From NCBI GenBank assembly GCA_012839475.1, contig DUNG01000015.1:1-64000 (forward strand): DNA of 64,000 nucleotides. Reading direction: 5' to 3'. The DNA comes from Petrimonas sp. Lineage in GTDB: Bacteria; Bacteroidota; Bacteroidia; Bacteroidales; Dysgonomonadaceae. Shown here one piece after another: positions 8,684-17,374 of this stretch. The number at the start of each line of letters is the position of its first letter. Within the stretch, counting starts at the first letter, position 1. Below the pieces are notes generated by a model that was not told the DNA's origin, ran no database searches, and was given only the letters and a program-made list of their open reading frames with translations. Both the position numbers and the translations under genes were made by a program.

Positions 8684-8715
8684 CAAAGGTATCGTATGGA
8701 ACTCGCTTTAATCAA
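8684..8715 (-). promoter_or_regulatory. Promoter of the MORN-repeat gene
   Basis: On the minus strand, TTG (8713-8715), a 21-base spacer and TACCTTTG (8684-8691) match the Bacteroidota consensus. The start codon lies 20 bases downstream of the -7 box, giving a very short leader. Confidence 0.6.
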
Positions 8716-8765
8716 CGTTAAAGAAGTACCCCAATGAAATTCGAGGCACTTCTTTCAACCGATCG

Positions 8766-8789
8766 AAAAGGATTCTCTTTTAAGAATCC
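8766..8789 (-). terminator. Probable terminator of the TonB/beta-helix operon
   Basis: A 7-bp stem (GGATTCT/AGAATCC, 8770-8789) lies 4 bases past the stop codon of the beta-helix lipoprotein. In the minus-strand transcript it is followed by a run of four T. It is weak but well placed. Confidence 0.4.
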
Positions 8790-8793
8790 CCTC

Positions 8794-10005
8794 CTAATTA
8801 AACTTGTATCCTGTCCAGTCAAATATATTGGTTGGGCAACCGGTATTGCCCTTTTCAATCTTGATATCGGGATAACTGCTACCCTCAGGCGTATTGATCT
8901 CCTTTCCAATGATATTGCTGGTCAACGCGTTGGTCAAGCTAATCTTCGCCCGGGTGTCGCCGTCTCCCTTACCATCAGTCACGTCCACCAGGTCTTTCGC
9001 GGTACCCACGCCTTTCACCAGCGCGTTGGTAATAGTAGCGTTAGCCCCGCGGCGCAGCTTGATCACGTCGTGCATGTACTTGTAAGGGGCCGCTTTCGCC
9101 GCTGCCTCCGCATCGTTCACGGCAGCCAGCTTGAGCTCGATGGTCATGTTCTTGACCGTGAAATTGGATTGGTTGGGATGATCCTTGAATTTGCCGTCGA
9201 GGTTCCCGTCCGCCTCGATGCCGCGGGGATCCGATTCGGAACTCACGTAACCTACCTCCCAAATACCGTACGCATTCTCCAAGGTGCCGTTATAGCCTTG
9301 CGTGAAGTCGAACATATCGTCATCTGAATTGACGACCAGGAGGTTCTTCACGTTGACCGAACCCCCAAAGAACTCGATGCCGTCATCCGCGCCGTCGAAA
9401 ATGTAGAGGTTCTCGATCTTCGTACCGTTGCCCACACCGTTCAGCGTAAGCCCGTTATGCTCCACGTCAGCACTTGATCGTGCACCCGTGTGTCCCAAGA
9501 TAAGGTAGGTAATCACCCCCGAGTTGTCGGAAGGATTGTTCCCTCCGTACGTGTACGCTGAGTTCACCTCGGTACTTCCCTTTTCCGCGGGATCGGCCAG
9601 GGGTGCCCTCCCGTTAATGATAAGTCCGCCCCAGTACCCTTCGCCGGCGTTCTCCTTATCGCCGATCATCTTGATCGGTTTCTCCGCGGTTCCCCGCGCG
9701 TTAATCTTCCCCCCTTGCAGCACCAAGATATACTTGCTAAAGCCCTTCTGAGCCTTGATAACCGTTCCTGCCGGAATCTCCAGCACGCCACCCTCTTCCA
9801 CGATAAGGGGGCCAGTCAATTGATACTCGATATCGGCAGACAACTGCATGGTACCCGTGACAGAGCCGGACAACAGGTTATTTTCCTTTTCAGGGGTATC
9901 ATTATTGTTCCCATTCCCGTTACCGTTGTCATCATCATCGCATGAAACAAACGTGAAAGCAACTGCTAAGGCTGCCAACACGAAAACACGTAAAAGCTTT
10001 TTCAT
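8794..10005 (-). CDS. Beta-helix surface lipoprotein paired with the TonB receptor
   Basis: The 403-residue protein has a signal peptide with lipobox FVSC (Cys22) followed by a flexible Asp/Asn/Gly linker (DDDDNGNGNGNNN) typical of surface-exported Bacteroidota lipoproteins. From about residue 45 it is a repetitive, Gly/Asn/Asp-rich right-handed beta-helix with rungs such as GGKINARGTAEKPI and NGVGNGTKIENLYIFDGADDG. It is the second gene of an operon, starting 19 bases after the TonB receptor stop. It occupies the place a SusD-type lipoprotein would take but has no SusD helical repeat features. It probably helps capture the receptor's ligand at the surface. The ligand is unknown. Confidence 0.75.
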   Translation of the reverse strand: MKKLLRVFVLAALAVAFTFVSCDDDDNGNGNGNNNDTPEKENNLLSGSVTGTMQLSADIEYQLTGPLIVEEGGVLEIPAGTVIKAQKGFSKYILVLQGGKINARGTAEKPIKMIGDKENAGEGYWGGLIINGRAPLADPAEKGSTEVNSAYTYGGNNPSDNSGVITYLILGHTGARSSADVEHNGLTLNGVGNGTKIENLYIFDGADDGIEFFGGSVNVKNLLVVNSDDDMFDFTQGYNGTLENAYGIWEVGYVSSESDPRGIEADGNLDGKFKDHPNQSNFTVKNMTIELKLAAVNDAEAAAKAAPYKYMHDVIKLRRGANATITNALVKGVGTAKDLVDVTDGKGDGDTRAKISLTNALTSNIIGKEINTPEGSSYPDIKIEKGNTGCPTNIFDWTGYKFN

Positions 10006-10024
10006 TTTAAAAAAATTAATTTGG

Positions 10025-12760
10025 TTATAACTCGTAGCTTATACCTAAGCTCAGGTTCATTCCTTTTTTATAATCGTTGAGAACCACCTTCTCCCCCTTG
10101 TCGGAACCACTCCGTTCGCGGGTCAACCGGTAGGAGGGATTCAACAAGTTAGAGGCCTTGAGTTTCACCGTGAAGTGGTTCTTGAATCGGTAAGAAGAGA
10201 CGAAGTCGAGTGTAGCCACCCCCTCCCCCACGATATCCTTGAAACCCAGCATGCCAATGGTGTGTATCCGGCGACTGATATAGGTGAAGACCAACGAAAT
10301 AAGGGCATTTCTCTCGTTGTTCGCCACGTTATAGGAGATATCGAAGTTGCCGATAAAGGGCGATGCCCCTTCCAGTTGGCTCTCGCGGGTAGTACCCTGG
10401 ATGTAATCGACCTCCATCTCGGTAAAGATATAGGAGCCGTTCAACCCCATCGAAAGCCGGTTCACCTTGCCCGATGCATTGCCCGATGCCGTACGCGATC
10501 GGTCGAAGAGGGTTTTCCTTACTTCCAGCTCAATCCCGACCACGTTTGCAAAATCGCTGATATTGTCGTATTTAAGCACGCCCGCCGAGTTGCCCACCTC
10601 AATCCGCGCAATGGGGTTAATCACCCGTTTATAGAAAAGGTTCGCCGAAACCAACTCCGAGGGACTCATGTAGCAATCCCACTTCAAGTCGGCATTATAA
10701 TTGTCGGAAGGTTTTAAATCGGCGTTCCCTTGGCTGGCGAAGCCAATATTCACGTAGCGATAAGGCGAAATCTCTTTCGATTGCGGCAACGTGTAGGTCT
10801 TGCTCGCCCCGAAACGAAGAGTGTTCTTGGGGTTAAGCTCGTACTTCAGGTTCAAGCTGGGTAGTGCGTAGAACTTCTTGTCGAGCGACTCATTACCGGG
10901 TGATGCGTGATCCACCACGTACTCCACCGTCATATCCACGTGATCCAACCTGAAGCCCACGTTCGCCGTGAAATCACGTGCCAGTTGATAGGTACCTTCC
11001 GCGTACCCCGAGTGGATGTACTTGCTCACCCGGTAGGTGTTGGGCTCGCCCAGCGTCATCCGGAAACGCCCATCGGCATAGGTCAACGGGTTATACACCT
11101 CATCAAGCCTCACCTCGTTAAGTTGAAACGGGACAGGGTTATAGGGATCATAATTGTACTCGATGGATTCAAAGGCATCGTCCACTAAGCGCCCGTCGTA
11201 ACCGAAGGTAATCGCGGAGGCGTCGGAACCAAACCGGCCGCGTAACCGGTAGGTTAAGCTTGCCTTCACATTAATATCACTCTCTATCAACTCCGAAAAG
11301 AAGCGTTTCTGACGGTTGCTACCCATGAGCGCGTAGGAACGCTCGGGCGTGAGGTAGAGATAGTTCTCCCGCCGATCGGGCTCCAAGCCCTTGATATGGT
11401 TATAGGATATCCCCGCCTTCAATTCGAGGTTATCCAACAACTCCCAGTCGGAAATGAGCTGGTGCGTGAGCAATAGGTTATCGTTAATCTGCTGCCGTCT
11501 GAAATAAACACCGAACGGGGGATCCTGGTTCTTTTCCGTGTCACGCCCGTTGTACTCTCCCGTGTACTCGTTGGTCGCATGTACCATCATGAAGTTGTAC
11601 GTGAGGGCATGAGACCGGTTGATATCGTAACACACATTGGCTAACGCGAGCTGGCTCGTCTTGCGCGAATGTTTGTTTCCCACCTGATCTTGGTACGGAT
11701 CTTCGTCACCCGTGGTGATGCTTCTCACGATCTCCTCGGTAAAGGAGTGTTCGGACGAGTGGGAGGCTACCGCGAAGAAAGTGATCGGGTTGCCATTCTC
11801 GCCCACTCGGAATCGCGATCCGCCGGAGAGAACAAGGCCATGGTTCAGTGGCAAACTTACTTTCAGGGGATCAAGACGGTTGGAGAAATCGAAAGTTCCC
11901 TCGGCAGGATGATCCGTCTGCGCGAACCCCAACAGGTTGCTGCCGTCGACACGTAAAAAGTCCACCCTTGCCGCTTCGCTATTCACCCCCTCGGAAACTT
12001 CCGCACCAAAAGCCCGGTCACCGATCAACTCTTTAGAATGGATGTTGATGATGGCACCACCTACGTCGCTGGAATTTCTCCCGCTAAACACTTTATTAAC
12101 ATCAATATTCTGGATAATGTCGGTCCCGAAAAACTCGAGAGCGATGTTCTTGTATTCCGGATCTTCGGAAGGAATAGGGAAGCCATTCAGTAGAGTGGCA
12201 TTATATCTGTCTCCCAAACCTCTTACGAAAACATTCTTCACCCCCTCTTGCAAAGACACACCCGACACGTTAGCCACCGCTGCCTGGGCATCGCCAATCC
12301 CTTTGCGAGAAAGCTCATGCGCCCCCACCGATTGGGTGGCCACCAAAGCTTGCCGCCGATCCATCATTAGGATATTCTCGCTTTCGCGGTTAGCCCGAGC
12401 AATTACCTCCACCTCGCTCAAGCTAATATCGTCCGGAAGCAACAAGATTTGAACGGTGATTTCTTCGTTCGCTTCTACCCTCACCCCCTGTATGGTATCT
12501 GTTAGGTAAGCCACGTAGGTGGCAATAAGTGCATGTTCCCCAAGGGGTACATTCCGTATCACGAAGTTGCCTTCTAAGTCAGCGGCAGCCCCGATGGTGG
12601 TTCCTTCTATCACGACCGACGCCCCTATCAGTGGCTCATCGGTTTTCGCGTCTACTATCTTTCCCTTGATAACACCGGTCTGGGCAAACGATCCTGCTGA
12701 AAAGAGAAGAAACAGGATCAAGGGAATCATTAACGATAGGAATCTCTGTGTCACAAACAA
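10025..12760 (-). CDS. TonB-dependent outer-membrane receptor
   Basis: The 911-residue protein has a signal peptide (to about residue 26, FAQTG), a CarboxypepD_reg domain (about 28-115: GVIKGKIVDAKTDEPLIGAS), a plug domain (about 130-240, with VSLQEGVKNVFVRGLGDRY) and a long beta-barrel. It takes up a ligand through the outer membrane using TonB energy. It is not a classic SusC: it lacks the SusC length, and the partner is a beta-helix lipoprotein instead of SusD. It heads a two-gene operon; a near-consensus -7 box (GACCTTTG, minus strand, 12779-12786) lies 18 bases upstream. The PiT transporter nearby hints at a phosphate-containing ligand, but that is only proximity. Confidence 0.87.
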   Translation of the reverse strand: MFVTQRFLSLMIPLILFLLFSAGSFAQTGVIKGKIVDAKTDEPLIGASVVIEGTTIGAAADLEGNFVIRNVPLGEHALIATYVAYLTDTIQGVRVEANEEITVQILLLPDDISLSEVEVIARANRESENILMMDRRQALVATQSVGAHELSRKGIGDAQAAVANVSGVSLQEGVKNVFVRGLGDRYNATLLNGFPIPSEDPEYKNIALEFFGTDIIQNIDVNKVFSGRNSSDVGGAIINIHSKELIGDRAFGAEVSEGVNSEAARVDFLRVDGSNLLGFAQTDHPAEGTFDFSNRLDPLKVSLPLNHGLVLSGGSRFRVGENGNPITFFAVASHSSEHSFTEEIVRSITTGDEDPYQDQVGNKHSRKTSQLALANVCYDINRSHALTYNFMMVHATNEYTGEYNGRDTEKNQDPPFGVYFRRQQINDNLLLTHQLISDWELLDNLELKAGISYNHIKGLEPDRRENYLYLTPERSYALMGSNRQKRFFSELIESDINVKASLTYRLRGRFGSDASAITFGYDGRLVDDAFESIEYNYDPYNPVPFQLNEVRLDEVYNPLTYADGRFRMTLGEPNTYRVSKYIHSGYAEGTYQLARDFTANVGFRLDHVDMTVEYVVDHASPGNESLDKKFYALPSLNLKYELNPKNTLRFGASKTYTLPQSKEISPYRYVNIGFASQGNADLKPSDNYNADLKWDCYMSPSELVSANLFYKRVINPIARIEVGNSAGVLKYDNISDFANVVGIELEVRKTLFDRSRTASGNASGKVNRLSMGLNGSYIFTEMEVDYIQGTTRESQLEGASPFIGNFDISYNVANNERNALISLVFTYISRRIHTIGMLGFKDIVGEGVATLDFVSSYRFKNHFTVKLKASNLLNPSYRLTRERSGSDKGEKVVLNDYKKGMNLSLGISYEL

Positions 12761-12915
12761 TAAAAATTATTTACGGCACAAAGGTCTTTCTAAAATGTTA
12801 CAGGACGATTACAACCTCGTTAATTTTTGGTTAAGAAATAGGGTAGGTCTTTTCTATTATGTTTACCGGTGGGTGTAAGAAATTTTCAGAATGCTCACCA
12901 GATAAAGGTTAATTA

Positions 12916-14634
12916 CTAATACTTTCGTTGGTTTACTCGTGGTTTATTCCGCTGAGCTCGTTTGCCTTTCGCTTTTCGCTTGCTCCCCTTCGGATCCTCA
13001 CCGTCCAAGCGAACTACCAGCTTCCTATCCTCCAGGTACATCCCGGTGAATGATTTTAACACCTTGCCAACGACCTCATGCGGCACTTCAAAAAGCGAGA
13101 AACTTTTCATCACGTCAATCTTCCCCACCGGCACTTTCCCCCTCACGTGGTCATTGATAAAGCCCATCAAGATGGCCGGGTTAACCCCATCGACCTTTCC
13201 CACGTTGATGAAAAGGCGGGCGTATCCTCTCTCAGGTTGCCGATTGCCTTTTGTCTCCTTCGATTTGCGGGAGAAAAGACCCTTTTCCTTGCGGGAAGGA
13301 GAGTCGGAAGGTTCATGAATCTCATCGGCCTGCTGGTAATAATCAATAAGCCGGTTGAACTCGAGCGACACCACCCGTTTAATGATATCCTCCTTTTCCA
13401 ACCACTCCAATTTCCTAAAGATGGAAGGTAGCAACCGCTCAATTTCCGCCTCGTTGACCTTCACCTTCTCGATCTTGTCCACGAAATTAAACAGCTGCTT
13501 CTCGCAGATGGCATCTCCCGAGGGAATAGGGCGCTTTTCGAACGTCTTGTTGATCGATTTTTCAATACGGGCAATCTTTCCTTTATCCTTCAGGTGAACC
13601 AATGAGATAGAAGTGCCCGTTTTGCCGGCTCTTCCTGTACGTCCGCTTCGGTGGGTATAGATCTCGTTGTCTTCCGGCAAACCGTAATTGATGATATGGG
13701 ATATGCTATCCACGTCAAGTCCACGCGCAGCCACATCGGTTGCCACCAACAGTTGCAGGTTACGGTTCCTGAACTTGTTCATCACGTGATCGCGCTGCGC
13801 CTGAGAGAGGTCACCGTGCAACGAGTCTGCATTGTACCCATCTTTCATCAAGTTGTCCGCTATCTCCTGGGTTTCCTTTCGGGTCCTGCAAAAAACGATG
13901 CCGTAAATATTAGGGTAATAATCCACCACCCTCTTTAGAGCCAAATACTTATCCTTTGGATGCACCATGTAATAGATATGGCGTACGTTGGTGGCACCTT
14001 CGTTCTTTCTTCCAATGGTGATTTCAACCGGTTCATTCATGTAGTTCCGCGTGATCTTTGCGATCTCCTGGGGCATCGTGGCAGAGAAAAGCAACATGCC
14101 GCGTCCATCAGGAACGTTCGACAAAATCTGGTCGATATCCTCCGCGAAACCCATATTGAGCATCTCGTCCGCCTCGTCAAGAACCACGGTTCGAACGTTT
14201 TCAAGGGAGACGGTGCCTCGTTTTATCAAGTCAATAAGCCTTCCAGGCGTAGCAACGATAATATGTACCCCACGCGTAAGTGACCTAATTTGGCTTTCAA
14301 TGCTGGATCCACCATACACCGGTAAAATTTTTATGCCTTCTACATAAACCGAAAGGTCGCTTAAGTCACCGGCAATCTGTAAACATAACTCCCGGGTAGG
14401 ACATAATACCAGCGTTTGCGGAACCCGGGTGGCTGTATCTGTCTTTTGAATAATGGGTATACCAAACGCGGCAGTCTTACCGGTTCCCGTTTGAGCCAAC
14501 GCGATGATATCCCGCGTATCGCCTAGTAAATGCGGGATCACCTCACTCTGTACCGGCATGGGTTGTTGAAAGCCCAACTCATTGACGGCTTTCAGTATCT
14601 GGGGCATAACCCCCAGCTCTTCAAATGTTTTCAT
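12916..14634 (-). CDS. deaD: DEAD-box ATP-dependent RNA helicase (DeaD/CsdA type)
   Basis: The 572-residue protein has all helicase motifs in order: Q motif (FQQPMPVQ), motif I AQTGTGKT (near 50), PTRELC, TPGRL, DEAD (near 152), SAT, ARGLD and HRSGRTGR (near 330). A linker with charged residues follows, then a DbpA-like RNA-binding domain (about 470-545, ARLFINVGKVDGVNP) and a basic tail. This layout is that of DeaD/CsdA, which remodels rRNA and mRNA structure in ribosome assembly and in the cold. It is monocistronic with its own promoter and a 155-base gap before the TonB operon. Confidence 0.9.
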   Translation of the reverse strand: MKTFEELGVMPQILKAVNELGFQQPMPVQSEVIPHLLGDTRDIIALAQTGTGKTAAFGIPIIQKTDTATRVPQTLVLCPTRELCLQIAGDLSDLSVYVEGIKILPVYGGSSIESQIRSLTRGVHIIVATPGRLIDLIKRGTVSLENVRTVVLDEADEMLNMGFAEDIDQILSNVPDGRGMLLFSATMPQEIAKITRNYMNEPVEITIGRKNEGATNVRHIYYMVHPKDKYLALKRVVDYYPNIYGIVFCRTRKETQEIADNLMKDGYNADSLHGDLSQAQRDHVMNKFRNRNLQLLVATDVAARGLDVDSISHIINYGLPEDNEIYTHRSGRTGRAGKTGTSISLVHLKDKGKIARIEKSINKTFEKRPIPSGDAICEKQLFNFVDKIEKVKVNEAEIERLLPSIFRKLEWLEKEDIIKRVVSLEFNRLIDYYQQADEIHEPSDSPSRKEKGLFSRKSKETKGNRQPERGYARLFINVGKVDGVNPAILMGFINDHVRGKVPVGKIDVMKSFSLFEVPHEVVGKVLKSFTGMYLEDRKLVVRLDGEDPKGSKRKAKGKRAQRNKPRVNQRKY

Positions 14635-14675
14635 TTCTGCGAGAAAAGAGATAACCTAAACGTTTAAATTGGCCA

Positions 14676-14683
14676 CAAAGGTA
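14676..14683 (-). promoter_or_regulatory. -7 box of deaD
   Basis: TACCTTTG on the minus strand is a perfect TAnnTTTG match, 41 bases upstream of the deaD start. A -33 TTTG at standard distance is not evident. Confidence 0.5.
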
Positions 14684-14704
14684 TGAAAATAAATCGGATA
14701 TACG

Positions 14705-15778
14705 TTATTTAAACGAGTAGAGAAGATGTTTTCGTAATAGATTCCGCTTATCTGAAGTTACCCTTAGTTCTTTTTCCAGGTAATTGTCTACAGAGCCGTA
14801 TGTTTTGTTGATATGGTCAATCGCGTAATTCAGGTAGGCACGATTAACAGATAACATGGCCGTTACCGCCTCTTGCATCGGTTCTGAAAGATTGGTGGCA
14901 TCGATTTTTTCTTTTGCTGGATCAATACACTGGTTAGACAACATGTAGTCCTGCTCCAACACGACTGGCGAAACACCCAAAACATGCAGGATAAGATAGG
15001 TAACCAATCCCACTCCATCCTTTCCCAACGATCCTGTTAATAGAACCGGGTAGTTACTGTCATTTACAAGGAGATCAAACAATTCACTAAATTGCTCTTT
15101 GTGGTTTTCAAGGATATCCACGTATGCATCCTGCACGTAACGTATCGCATCACTGCGGTCAAAATTTCCCTCGTTCACCTGTTCATCGAGCTTAGCCGCA
15201 TCCATGGGTGCAAGGGGAAGCGACACTTTCTGAATAGAAGGATGAAGAAGGATGGGATAACGATGTGCCGTTTTATCCGAACGAAAATCAATAACCGTCT
15301 TAATTCGCAATCGACGTATCTTATCTTGATCTTGCATCGTGGCGCTGCTTAAATCAGCCGAACGGTACATTTTACCCCACCTTACCTGGTAGTTATCTAT
15401 CGTGAAATAACCCCCTATATCCCTGAAATTTTTGATTTTGTCCATCTCTATGACCCGGTTGGATACTACTCCTGATTGGACACCCGCGATGCGCAAGATA
15501 AAAAATTCCCTTAACCCTGTACCGGTAGGATTAAGGCGCATCACCTGATCAGAAACATCAGCTGAAGTAAGGGGTGTAAAATCCTCTAGGATACTATCAG
15601 TTGAAGAAGAATAAATATCAATGATTCCCTCCCGATCAGGACTTACCTCCCACTTTAACAGGAAATCACCTTCAGGCTCTTTCTCAACGACGGAAGCAAT
15701 TTTGACAGTAGTAGCGCAGCCGCTTATAAAAACGGATAGCATGAAAAAAAAGAATAGTTGACGTAATCCCTTAACCAT
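14705..15778 (-). CDS. Lipoprotein with catalytically dead tyrosine-phosphatase fold
   Basis: The 357-residue protein has a lipobox (ISGC, Cys21), a beta-rich Ig-like part (about 25-110) and a Y_phosphatase3-type domain. The family landmarks are clear: NFRDIGGY, then GKMYRSADLS and KTVIDFRS. The P-loop, normally HCxAGKDRTG, reads TGSLGKDGVG (about 246-255). The invariant His, Cys nucleophile and Arg are all replaced while flanking residues (PVLL before, GKD within) stay aligned, so it is substitution and not frameshift. The protein should bind but not cleave phosphoester, or serve another role. It sits alone upstream of deaD on the same strand, with 70 bases between. Confidence 0.8.
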   Translation of the reverse strand: MVKGLRQLFFFFMLSVFISGCATTVKIASVVEKEPEGDFLLKWEVSPDREGIIDIYSSSTDSILEDFTPLTSADVSDQVMRLNPTGTGLREFFILRIAGVQSGVVSNRVIEMDKIKNFRDIGGYFTIDNYQVRWGKMYRSADLSSATMQDQDKIRRLRIKTVIDFRSDKTAHRYPILLHPSIQKVSLPLAPMDAAKLDEQVNEGNFDRSDAIRYVQDAYVDILENHKEQFSELFDLLVNDSNYPVLLTGSLGKDGVGLVTYLILHVLGVSPVVLEQDYMLSNQCIDPAKEKIDATNLSEPMQEAVTAMLSVNRAYLNYAIDHINKTYGSVDNYLEKELRVTSDKRNLLRKHLLYSFK

Positions 15779-16362
15779 TGCTATATTTGTAAAACATACC
15801 GCAACTACAGCGCACCCAACTTACACCAGAAAACCTACTGAGTTATTGTAACAGTTATTAGCGCATCCTTATGCACAAAAGTACGAAAAAAATTGTTTCA
15901 AATAAAGAGGAATAAAACGAGAAGATAGCTATATTTTAGATATTTAAAATGTTTTACGAATGGTTTCTTATTTGTTAATAAGTTGTGGATGAATTGCGCG
16001 TAGAATTTGAAAAATAGATTTGCCAATCTAAAAAATTAGTAGAATAAAAAAATAGAACAGACAACCAAATTATTTTACTATTTATTATCCTCCCGCTATC
16101 TTTAGATTATGAACAACCATTTTGTAACAGAAATGAAATAAATTATTAACTTTGCCACTTGTAAACAATGTATGATAACTTTTATAATTAATTGAATTTC
16201 AATATTTGATGAATTAGAAACCTGTTAATAAATGTCGGATAATCTCAGATTTGTTTTTAATACCGAATAATCCAAATAAATCAATAAATTTTAATCGACA
16301 CTTTCAACAGGCCATTATTATCATCATTATTAGTTTTAAATTAGAAAAATATAATAATCAAT
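15779..16362. other. AT-rich divergent intergenic region with promoter boxes and a DnaA-box match
   Basis: These 584 bases separate divergent genes and hold no supported CDS. On the minus strand TACTTTTG (15876-15883) is a -7 box for the phosphatase-like gene. On the plus strand TTTG (16121-16124) and TAACTTTG (16147-16154) form a promoter for nadA. TTATGCACA (15869-15877) is a full DnaA-box match (TTATNCACA), and a one-mismatch copy, TGTGGATGA, lies near 15983 on the opposite strand. I see no box cluster that would prove an origin. Confidence 0.45.
16121..16154 (+). promoter_or_regulatory. Promoter of nadA with a long leader
   Basis: TTTG (16121-16124), a 22-base spacer and TAACTTTG (16147-16154). 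This predicts an AT-rich leader of about 200 bases before nadA. I see no known riboswitch fold in it. Confidence 0.5.
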
Positions 16363-17310
16363 ATGTCGAAAAAAGAAAAATTGATAGAAAATATAGCAAG
16401 ACTGAAAAAAGAAAAAAATGCGATTATATTGGCGCACTACTACCAAGTGGCGGAAGTCCAAGATATAGCCGATTTCGTAGGCGACAGTCTTGTGTTGGCA
16501 CAATGGGCGGCAAAAACCACGGCTGATATAATTGTACTATGCGGTGTACATTTCATGGGTGAAACCGCGAAGATATTGAGCCCCGAGAAACGGGTGTTTA
16601 TACCCGATATGGAGGCCGGTTGCTCATTGGCTGATAGTTGCCCGGCCGATACATTCGAAGCGTTTGTTAATGCCCATCCCGATCATACCGTCATCTCGTA
16701 CGTGAATACCACTGCAGCTGTGAAGGCGTTAACCGATATAGTGGTTACTTCTACCAATGCTAAGTTCATCGTGGATTCGTTGCCCAAGGATGAGAAAATC
16801 ATTTTCGGTCCCGATAAGAATTTAGGTGCGTATATCAATCGGCTTACCGGTAGGAATATGTTGTTGTGGAATGGTGGCTGTCACGTTCATGAGCGATTCT
16901 CCATTGAGCGTATCAAGGAGTTAAAGAAATTATATCCCTCGGCGTTGATATTGGCACACCCCGAGTGTCCTGATCCCCTGTTGAAGATGGCCGATCACGT
17001 GGGTTCTACCACCTCTCTTCTTCAATTTGCCACCCGCTCTCATCACGACCAGTTTATCGTGGTTACCGAACCGGGTATTCTACACCAAATGCGGCTTGTT
17101 AACCCCGGGAAGGAGTTCATACCGGCTCCTCCCGAGGATGTTGACCACGTTTACAACGAATGTTCTTACATGAAATTGAGCACGTTGGAGAAAGTGTACC
17201 GCTGTCTTGAAAACGAGAGTCCGGAAATCTTTGTCGATGAAGCGGTTCGGGTAAAAGCAGTAAAGCCGATAAAGCGGATGTTAGAAATTTCCGCGAAACA
17301 TGGGTTGTGA
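16363..17310 (+). CDS. nadA: Quinolinate synthase NadA
   Basis: The 315-residue enzyme makes quinolinate from iminoaspartate and dihydroxyacetone phosphate in de novo NAD synthesis, using a [4Fe-4S] cluster. Cluster cysteines are visible in IVLCGVHF (Cys60), WNGGCHVH and NECSYMKL. Substrate-binding motifs LAHYYQ and GDSLVLAQWA near the N-terminus, HPEC and TEPGILH also match. Length is typical. nadB and nadC are not in this window. The gene stands 64 bases ahead of ychF, which has its own -7 box. Confidence 0.96.
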   Translation: MSKKEKLIENIARLKKEKNAIILAHYYQVAEVQDIADFVGDSLVLAQWAAKTTADIIVLCGVHFMGETAKILSPEKRVFIPDMEAGCSLADSCPADTFEAFVNAHPDHTVISYVNTTAAVKALTDIVVTSTNAKFIVDSLPKDEKIIFGPDKNLGAYINRLTGRNMLLWNGGCHVHERFSIERIKELKKLYPSALILAHPECPDPLLKMADHVGSTTSLLQFATRSHHDQFIVVTEPGILHQMRLVNPGKEFIPAPPEDVDHVYNECSYMKLSTLEKVYRCLENESPEIFVDEAVRVKAVKPIKRMLEISAKHGL

Positions 17311-17320
17311 TAAATTTTAC

Positions 17321-17328
17321 TACCTTTG
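17321..17328 (+). promoter_or_regulatory. -7 box of ychF
   Basis: TACCTTTG is a perfect TAnnTTTG match in the nadA-ychF gap, 46 bases before the ychF start. The -33 element is not clear. Confidence 0.4.
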
Positions 17329-17374
17329 TTACCGCTCGTGATAATAACTTTCTCGGTTGTAAATTTTTAATGAT

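Noticed and set aside
10175-10717. 180-codon plus-strand frame within the TonB receptor gene
   Set aside because: Antisense shadow; no signal, motif or promoter.
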